The position numbers and the translations under genes are program-made. From contig CBFIHP010000027.1 of NCBI GenBank assembly GCA_965662355.1, forward strand, positions 1-64,000: a stretch of 64,000 nucleotides of DNA. Reading direction: 5' to 3'. Below the pieces are notes generated by a model. It had not been told where the DNA came from. It saw nothing but the letters and a program-made list of their open reading frames with translations, and ran no database searches. This document shows positions 34,688 through 41,211 of the stretch, in pieces (position 1 is the stretch's first letter; every line of letters begins with the position of its first letter). This DNA comes from GCA-2683825 sp965662355. GTDB taxonomy: Bacteria; Planctomycetota; UBA1135; GCA-002686595.

Positions 34688-35155
34688 GCTCGAGAGAGCC
34701 AGCTAGGGCAGTAGCTCGAAGCTCTCGGCGTTGGTGATCGCTTTCAAGGCGAAGGCCCCTCGCTCGGGGATGAGCCCGGCGTGGTTCCGCTACGAGTGCG
34801 TAGTTCGAAGGCTCAGAGGGCTGAGGCGCTGATCGCCTGCAACATCCTGAACAGAATGTTTGAATTCGGTCGCCCAGGGTTTCTTGCAGCCTGAAGGCCA
34901 CGCCGACCTCTGCGACATGGGCGAGCAGGAGACTGCACCCATTCTCCTCGCAAGAGTACCGGCCACAAGGAGAACCGGTGACCCGTTTCAGACGGCGCGG
35001 CGCTTTCTAGCAGTGGCGAAACCGATCGGAAGGCCTCTGGAATCTTCACGCCGCCGACGACCCATGGGGCCAGCCGCAATTGTCGAATCGTGCTACCGTT
35101 AACCCCTAACCCGACAGCAACAAAAGGGTGGAATCTACCCCCCGTTTTTTTTTCG
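34688..35155. other. Gap with gene remnants before the dimethylformamidase-like gene
   Basis: No intact gene is seen. At 34813-34875 the frame R-A-E-A-L then ILNRMFEFGRPGF resembles the stretch at 29422-29474 and is likely a coding remnant. The end (35085-35155) is AT-richer and contains CCCCCCG then a run of ten T before the duplicated start region. Confidence 0.45.
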
Positions 35156-35205
35156 GTCGACAATCATGAGGCCCCTCCAGGTCGACAATCATGAGGCCCC
35201 TCCAG
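35156..35205 (+). repeat. 25-bp tandem duplication across the start codon
   Basis: Two exact 25-base copies (35156-35180 and 35181-35205) each contain ATCATGAGGCCCCTCCAG. The copy unit is not a multiple of three, so initiation at the first ATG (35166) would be out of frame with the large gene, which uses the second ATG (35191). Confidence 0.9.
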
Positions 35206-38200
35206 ACTGTGCTCTTTATCGTCCCGGTCTCGACCCTTCTAGCCCTTGCCACGCACGCCCAAGTGGTCTGCCCCCCGGGCGAGCCCCCTAGGATACCAGC
35301 CGAGCTGCCGCCGCAGGGGATCTACACGGACCGCCCTTCCTATGAGCCGGGGGACAATTTAGAGGTCCATGGAAACTGGGACGGGGAAATTGTCAGGTAT
35401 CGACTCCTCAAGGTCGGAGGGTTCGCGGACGAGGACGATGGCCCGCTGACCAATTGGACGATCATAGACGAGGGGCCAGAGGTGTCGTACGGGCCCCTCT
35501 TGACCCCCGACTACGGTTCTTTCGTCTATTTCCCAGGCGTCGGCGGAAAGGAACCGTTGTCGGTTTCCGGCCGAACAGACTTCACCATTGAAGGTTGGTT
35601 CAAACCGACATTTCTCTTTGCGCCGACGAATTTCGTCGCGGGCTCCATTCCGCGTTCCGTCGCGATCGCTGACCTGAACGGCGACATGAATCTGGACCTC
35701 GCGGTCGCGAACGTAAACTCGGGCAACGTGTCGATCCTCTTGGGCAACGGCGCCGGCGGGTTCAACGCGCCGACGAACTTTCCCGTGGGTCCCAGTCCGC
35801 GTTCCGTCGCGATCGCTGACCTGGACGGCGACATGAATCCGGACCTTGCGGTCGCGAATGACGGCTCGGACGACGTGTCGATCCTCTTGGGCGACGGCTT
35901 CGGCGGGTTCAGCCCGCCGACGAACTTCGGCGTGGGTGACACTCCGCGTTCCGTCGCGATCGGTCACCTGGACAACGACATGGATCTGGACCTCGCGGTC
36001 GCGAACGTAAACTCGGACAACGTGTCGATCCTCTTGGGCGACGGTGCCGGCGGGTTCAGCGGGCCGACGAACTTTGGCGCGGGTGACTTTCCGTTTTCCG
36101 TCGCGATCGGTGACCTGAACGACGACATGAAGCCGGACCTTGCGGTCGCGAACGTAAACTCGGACAACGTGTCGATCCTCTTGGGCGACGGTGTCGGCGG
36201 GTTCAGCGGGCCGACGAACTTCGGCGTGGGTGACGCTCCGCGATCCGTCGCGATCGCTGACCTGAATGGCGACATGAAGCCGGACCTTGCGGTCGCGAAT
36301 AGCGGCTCGGACGACGTGTCGATCCTCTCGGGCGACGGTGCCGGCGGGTTCAGCGGGCCGACGAACCTCGCCGCGGGTGACGGGCCGTTTTCCGTTGCGA
36401 TCGGTGACCTGAACGGCGACATGAATCTGGACCTTGCGGTCGCGAGCCTCTCGAGCAACGTGTCGATCCTGGATCCCGGCGAGACCTTTCCGACCGAGAA
36501 TATCGCACTGGCGGGTCAAATGTCGTCGGACCCAGCGGAGAGCGTGGCAGGAATCGTCATCACTCCAGATAGGAAGCTCCAAGCGTTCGTTCGCACCACT
36601 GGCGAGACGTTGACGGTCACGAGCACGGAATCTGTGGAATTGGATGAGTGGTGTTACGTCGCGGCCACTTGGAGATCGCGCACACTGAGGCTCTTTCGGG
36701 CGAACATCGACGCGTCGTGCGACGACCCCTGTGTGGACTGCGTCAACCCGTGCGTCGAGCTCATAGCTGGTCCTTTGTCAGCCCCCGCATATCCGAACCT
36801 TCTTCGCGCTCGCCTGCCAGTACCGCCCTTACCACCGGGAAGCCCGCCGAGTGCGGTAACCAGCGATTATCTCGAGTTTCGCATCGGTGCACGGTCCGAC
36901 GCACCCGGTGACATGAAGGGGTGCTTTACCGGGAGGCTCGATCAATGGGGTGTTTGGCCGGTCGGCTTAACCAGGAAACGGCTCCAAACGAGAGTGAACG
37001 AGACACTCGATGCTCCGATCACATGCTGCCCGACCGCCTCTCTGGCAGGCTACGAAGCTTTGGCTTCTCTGACCTTCGAGGACCCTCTCCTCCAAGGGCT
37101 CGGGGTGTATATCGACAACACCGCGGACGGCCAGCCATGGCCCAAGGTTCAGGACTTCTCTGGTTCCGGTGCGCATGGATACATCTTCAACCATGGAACT
37201 CCAGGCGTCGCCGGGGTTTCCAGGGATGGGCAGGGGCTTCGGCTGAATCACGATCAAGTCTTCGATGCCGGCTTTCCATCGGTCCCGATTCCGCTTCCGA
37301 GCTCCTGTGACTCCGGTCTCTACGCTATTCAGGCCGTCTTTAAGGATGGTGGCACCTACTCCCCGACTTCAGCCGAGAATCTGCGTGCTGATCACTTCAC
37401 GAGCTTCGTCGTAAAGCCTGGCAGTTGCGACAAACGGGATATCGCCATGATCTTCCCGACGAACACGTGGATGGCCTATAACTCCTGGCCCGGTGTACAC
37501 GGCGAGGCGAAGGGCTACTTCTCCGCGGGTGGGCTGACCCAACGTCGCCGAGAGATCCAAGGCTCGCTCGTGACGATCTCGCAGGGAGGCAATGGCATCT
37601 ATTCTGGGGCTGTCTTTAGCTCCTGGAGACGTCCAAATCTTGAAGCGAGCCCCGTTCTAGGCAACCTCACCGAGATCCTTCTCCACTGTGGTCCGGAGAT
37701 CAACAACAACGGGGGAGGCGCAGTCATGAACGCACGCGCCATCGAGTGGCTTCGCCAACCCCGAGGCGGTGTCCTGACAGGGGCGCAAGCTTTCGACGCG
37801 TATGCGGACGTCGATCTCGATCTGGGGATCCCAGGGCTCAATGAATACAAGCTCGTTATCGTTTCCGGGCACCACGAGTATTGGTCGCAACGCATGCTGG
37901 ATGCCGTTCACCTCTACCTGGACGACCCCGCGAACAAGAATCCCGAGACGACAAACCTCATCAATATCGGAGGGAATGCGATCATCTGGAGAAGCGAGAT
38001 CGCTGACATGCAGGGCAACCTCGTTCTCGAGGCTGAGAAATGGCCCAATAACAAACCGGAAGGAACCCACGATAGCATCAGCCTGCTCGCCGGTGACGGC
38101 AACCATGATCAGATCCTGAACGACAGCAATCGCACCGGCTATTGGAGAATGCTGGAACAGATTCGTGGCACGCACAAGGACTACGTCCTTGGCACGCTGC

Positions 38201-38895
38201 AAGAAGTCGCGACTGGGTTCACCGACGCTCCGGCAAGCTGGGGGACTTGGGGAGTTCTCTCCGCCGGCAGTGCTCTTTGGGGCTCGGGCGTGACTGAGAA
38301 TCAGACCTTCCCTTACCTCGACGCGGTCGTAAGTGGAGAAGCGGATGGGTTCATCGAGGGAGGGGAGTTCCGATGGTGGCAGTACGGCCCTGGTGATCCG
38401 CCTTGTTTCATTCCCGCCATGGGGCCCATGCCAGGGACGATCGTCTTGAATTGCACTCTTCCTCTTAGCATCCCCCTGCCAGCCGACTTCCCCTTCAAGA
38501 AGCCCGGGACGGATGTCGTCGTCCTAGGCGAGGGGGTGGGTCGTACATCGTCTTTCCGTTCGGTTTGGTGGTGCCACAAGATCTTCACGGCGACGAGCCA
38601 TGACGAGGTTGAAGAGTTCAGGTTCGCACACGATGTCGCAATCGATCCCTGTAACCTGAATCCTGGGCCGTGCATCCCTCCGCAGGGCTTCGTCGATTGC
38701 GACAGCCAGGGACTAGGCAACATCGTCTACTACGAACACAGGGGTGGAGGAAGAGTGCTGAGCGTGTCTTCGATCCACACCCCAAGGGCCCTCATTATCG
38801 ATGAGGATTCCCTGGGGATGCCGCTCACCAACGAATTGAGCGCTCTCGTCGAACGAATGCTCGATTGCGCTTTGAACGGTAAAAACTGTCCATGA
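35191..38895 (+). CDS. Secreted N,N-dimethylformamidase large-subunit-like protein with inserted FG-GAP array
   Basis: 1234 residues. Signal peptide MRPLQTVLFIVPVSTLLALA. Residues 40-110 match the N-terminal beta domain of the dimethylformamidase large-subunit family (GIYTDRPSYEPGDNLEVHG). A LamG-like sandwich starts at about 109 (FVYFPGVGG, TDFTIEGWFKPT to 139), is interrupted at 144-431 by six FG-GAP/VCBS units of 49 residues, and resumes at 432 (TFPTENIALAG, LDEWCYVAATWRSRTLRLF). Residues about 735-1230 are the family catalytic-type domain (IAMIFPTNTWMAYNSWPG, LVIVSGHHEYWSQRM, GGNAIIWRSEI). True dimethylformamidases deaminate DMF using iron; whether this enzyme does is unknown. An amidase-like role on an extracellular substrate is inference. 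Confidence 0.82.
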   Translation: MRPLQTVLFIVPVSTLLALATHAQVVCPPGEPPRIPAELPPQGIYTDRPSYEPGDNLEVHGNWDGEIVRYRLLKVGGFADEDDGPLTNWTIIDEGPEVSYGPLLTPDYGSFVYFPGVGGKEPLSVSGRTDFTIEGWFKPTFLFAPTNFVAGSIPRSVAIADLNGDMNLDLAVANVNSGNVSILLGNGAGGFNAPTNFPVGPSPRSVAIADLDGDMNPDLAVANDGSDDVSILLGDGFGGFSPPTNFGVGDTPRSVAIGHLDNDMDLDLAVANVNSDNVSILLGDGAGGFSGPTNFGAGDFPFSVAIGDLNDDMKPDLAVANVNSDNVSILLGDGVGGFSGPTNFGVGDAPRSVAIADLNGDMKPDLAVANSGSDDVSILSGDGAGGFSGPTNLAAGDGPFSVAIGDLNGDMNLDLAVASLSSNVSILDPGETFPTENIALAGQMSSDPAESVAGIVITPDRKLQAFVRTTGETLTVTSTESVELDEWCYVAATWRSRTLRLFRANIDASCDDPCVDCVNPCVELIAGPLSAPAYPNLLRARLPVPPLPPGSPPSAVTSDYLEFRIGARSDAPGDMKGCFTGRLDQWGVWPVGLTRKRLQTRVNETLDAPITCCPTASLAGYEALASLTFEDPLLQGLGVYIDNTADGQPWPKVQDFSGSGAHGYIFNHGTPGVAGVSRDGQGLRLNHDQVFDAGFPSVPIPLPSSCDSGLYAIQAVFKDGGTYSPTSAENLRADHFTSFVVKPGSCDKRDIAMIFPTNTWMAYNSWPGVHGEAKGYFSAGGLTQRRREIQGSLVTISQGGNGIYSGAVFSSWRRPNLEASPVLGNLTEILLHCGPEINNNGGGAVMNARAIEWLRQPRGGVLTGAQAFDAYADVDLDLGIPGLNEYKLVIVSGHHEYWSQRMLDAVHLYLDDPANKNPETTNLINIGGNAIIWRSEIADMQGNLVLEAEKWPNNKPEGTHDSISLLAGDGNHDQILNDSNRTGYWRMLEQIRGTHKDYVLGTLQEVATGFTDAPASWGTWGVLSAGSALWGSGVTENQTFPYLDAVVSGEADGFIEGGEFRWWQYGPGDPPCFIPAMGPMPGTIVLNCTLPLSIPLPADFPFKKPGTDVVVLGEGVGRTSSFRSVWWCHKIFTATSHDEVEEFRFAHDVAIDPCNLNPGPCIPPQGFVDCDSQGLGNIVYYEHRGGGRVLSVSSIHTPRALIIDEDSLGMPLTNELSALVERMLDCALNGKNCP
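35620..36480 (+). repeat. 147-bp tandem repeats encoding FG-GAP/VCBS units
   Basis: Five full units and one partial unit, each 147 bases (49 residues), beginning at 35620 with the pattern PTNF-x-x-G-x-x-P-x-SVAI. The calcium loop reads DLNGDMNLDLAVAN, i.e. D-x-N-x-D-x-x-x-D with Met where Gly is usual. Adjacent units are highly alike at DNA level, pointing to recent expansion; copy number may vary between strains. Confidence 0.93.
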
Positions 38896-39014
38896 GGTCG
38901 GGGAGTATAGGCGGCTAGCATCACGGGCGATGCCGCATACGGCACCATCGATCGGCTCCATTTCGATCCCTGCACCAACGCCACACGGTCTGGCTGCGCG
39001 CCTCGGGCCCCTGC

Positions 39015-39042
39015 GGCTTCGATATCGAACGGAAGTTCGACC
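39015..39042 (-). repeat. 28-bp dispersed repeat, copy 1
   Basis: The word CGATATCGAAC-G-x-AAGTTCGACC occurs here and at 41029-41055 with one substitution and one indel. It contains the palindrome TCGATATCGA. Both copies lie shortly before a plus-strand exported-protein gene; read on the minus strand both encode VEL-x-FDIE, so decayed coding sequence is the other explanation. Confidence 0.5.
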
Positions 39043-39094
39043 ATCTCCAGGTGCAGTCGTCGTCACCGCAGGCTGCCAGTGCTATTCTCGTGCC

Positions 39095-39688
39095 ATGTGG
39101 TCGAAAATGGCAATTGCGTTGGTCGCCTGTGTCGCGAGCTCCTGCGCGAGCTCGACGGGAAAGTTCCATGTCGACCGCGACGAGTTCTTCGCCTCGACGA
39201 GGACGCTGCTCGTTATGCCCATGGAGGGCCCCGAGTTCGATCCGGCCCACCTGAGCTATATCGATCGTGAAGTCATGGAGGTCCTGGCGGATCACGGTTT
39301 CGGCACGGTCGATGGGAGCCAGCCCCAGGAGGCCGAGCTCCGCGCGAACGAGATCGACGCGGTGCTCCTCAAGGGACTGGTCGCGCGCGATGCGCTCTTC
39401 GACAACTTTGACGCGCAATGGGACGGCGTCGAGGTGGACTTCGAGTTGCCCACGTCCGGTCCTTACGGACTGACGGACACTTACAGGGGCAAGGTCCAGG
39501 GGCTGTCCCTCTACATCTCGATCGCCGATTCCGAGGGCAACAGGCTCTTCGAGGGCTTCGGCGGGATCGGGTTGTTACGACGCTGGAACGCCAACCGCAT
39601 CGAGGACGTCGACCCGGCCACGCTGCTGGTCGATCCCGACGTCGTCGACCGGGCGGTGAGCGTCGCCCTCTCGTCGCTGGAGCGCTGA
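39095..39688 (+). CDS. Putative lipoprotein
   Basis: 197 residues from ATG 39095: MWSKMAIALVACVASSCASS is a lipoprotein signal (ASSC). The mature protein (TRTLLVMPMEGPEFDPAHLS to VVDRAVSVALSSLER) has alternating strands and helices reminiscent of GNA1162/DUF799-like envelope lipoproteins with an ABC-transporter-auxiliary fold (a strand LVMPMEGP followed by a helix, then DAVLLKGLV), but I would not assign it. The frame is open upstream to 38930, in repeat sequence. Confidence 0.7.
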   Translation: MWSKMAIALVACVASSCASSTGKFHVDRDEFFASTRTLLVMPMEGPEFDPAHLSYIDREVMEVLADHGFGTVDGSQPQEAELRANEIDAVLLKGLVARDALFDNFDAQWDGVEVDFELPTSGPYGLTDTYRGKVQGLSLYISIADSEGNRLFEGFGGIGLLRRWNANRIEDVDPATLLVDPDVVDRAVSVALSSLER

Positions 39689-39914
39689 GTCGAGCAGCGT
39701 TCCCTCCGGGAACATGAACGCTCCCTGCGCAGGCTTCGGCTACGGCCGGCAGCGACGGCCTACGCTTGCAGCTGCCTCGTGGCGAGGAGTGAAGCGCTCG
39801 CCCTCGAAGGCCGACCGTGGGCCAAGGGTCGCCTGAAAAGCCCTGATTCTTGAAACACGGGAGCCCGCCCCGGCACCTGGAGTCGACCGGCCCCCGTTCC
39901 ACTGGAGACTCCCG

Positions 39915-40958
39915 ATGCTGTTCGCCTCCGTTCTGTGCTCTGCGTCCCTACTCAGCCCCCAAGCCGTCTGCGACAACACCTCGACGGGGATCGTTCCGTT
40001 GAACGACCTGGGCAGCGGCCTCTACCTGGGACAGTTTGAAGGCGGGCTCTACCCCGGCGGCTCGAACGACGCGCCGGCGGCCCACGCCCTGGAAGGGAAC
40101 ACTCGCGGGGCGGCCCTGCGGCCCCTCGATGTCTTCGGCAATCCAGATCTGCACGGAAGGGTCGTGGTGGTGTCGATCGGAATGTCGACCACCACACAGG
40201 AGTTCTGCTCCAGCACAAGCTTTCCGCCCTGCGAGCCCTGGAGCTTCATGGGCCAAGCGCTCGGGAATCCCGGAGTCGACCCACGCGTGGTGCTGGTGAA
40301 TGGCGCGTTCACGGAGCAGGTTACCGAAGACTGGGAATCACCGACGGATCCCAACTATGACCGGATTCGCGACGTCTGGCTCAACCCGGCGGGGATGAGC
40401 GAGCTTCAGGTGCAGGTCGCCTGGGTCAAGCTGATCAACGCTTTCCCCTCGATCTCTCTGCCGTCGCTACAGGCGGATGCGTATGCCCTGTTTCTCGGGC
40501 TCACCAACGTAGTGCGGGCGTTGAAGACGCGCTATCCCAACATGCAACAGGTGTTCTTCTCGAGCCGCCACTACGGCGGCTACGTCTTCGGTCCGTCGAA
40601 CCCGGAGCCCTTTGCCTTTGAAACAGGCTTCTCCGTGAAGTGGTTGATCGAAGCCCAGATCGCTCAAATGGCGGGTGGCGGTGTGAATCCGGTGCTGGGC
40701 GATCTCGGCTACGACGGAGCTGCCCCCTGGCTGGCCTGGGGGCCGTATCTCTGGGCCGATGGGCTGACACCGCGCAGCGACGGATTGATCTGGGAATGTA
40801 GCGACTACGAATCCGACGGCCTGCACCCCTCGCCCACCGGCGAGGCCAAGGTGGCGGACCGGCTGCTCGACTTCCTCCTCGCGTCGCCTTTCAGCGAGCC
40901 CTGGTTCGCGCGGCACCACGGAGGGCGAATCGAACGTTCTCCGTTCCGCCTACGTTGA
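39915..40958 (+). CDS. Secreted SGNH-like hydrolase
   Basis: 347 residues. Signal peptide MLFASVLCSASLLSPQAV. Landmarks of an SGNH/GDSL-type fold: strand VVVVSIGMSTTTQEF with a candidate nucleophile Ser91, VDPRVVLVNGAF, YPNMQQVFFSSRHYGGYVFG and the closing ECSDYESDGLHPSPTGEAKV (D-G-L-H-P with the usual Asp/His pair). The normal GDS(L) motif is replaced by GMS. It could be an esterase acting on cell-surface or environmental glycans. GGAG lies eight bases before ATG. Confidence 0.72.
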   Translation: MLFASVLCSASLLSPQAVCDNTSTGIVPLNDLGSGLYLGQFEGGLYPGGSNDAPAAHALEGNTRGAALRPLDVFGNPDLHGRVVVVSIGMSTTTQEFCSSTSFPPCEPWSFMGQALGNPGVDPRVVLVNGAFTEQVTEDWESPTDPNYDRIRDVWLNPAGMSELQVQVAWVKLINAFPSISLPSLQADAYALFLGLTNVVRALKTRYPNMQQVFFSSRHYGGYVFGPSNPEPFAFETGFSVKWLIEAQIAQMAGGGVNPVLGDLGYDGAAPWLAWGPYLWADGLTPRSDGLIWECSDYESDGLHPSPTGEAKVADRLLDFLLASPFSEPWFARHHGGRIERSPFRLR

Positions 40959-41028
40959 GCTCGCACCTGATTCGGGATGACGGGCATCGACTCGAAGCTC
41001 GGAGGTGCCGCGACCCAGCAGCCGGGAA

Positions 41029-41055
41029 GGCTCGATATCGAACGCAAGTTCGACC
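41029..41055 (-). repeat. 28-bp dispersed repeat, copy 2
   Basis: Second copy of the 39015-39042 element, 157 bases before the cytochrome gene. The minus-strand frame here reads NEVELAFDIEPSRLLGRGTS, which looks like protein and supports a coding-remnant origin. Confidence 0.5.
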
Positions 41056-41211
41056 TCATTCACGTAGAATGACCCGTTCGCGCCGCCTCTTCACCGTGTC
41101 GGCACCTGTTTCTTGGAAAGTTGCAACGCTGGAAGAGCCGTAGGCACTGGGCTTGGAGTCCCGTCGCGATCCGCGTCTTCTTGAACCTCCTCCGGGGGAT
41201 CCAAAACAGAT

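Noticed and set aside
35620..36480. CRISPR array
   Set aside because: Repeats are contiguous 147-bp coding units without spacers.
35359..36582. Minus-strand frame with internal repeats
   Set aside because: It mirrors the 147-bp FG-GAP repeat array and is explained by it.
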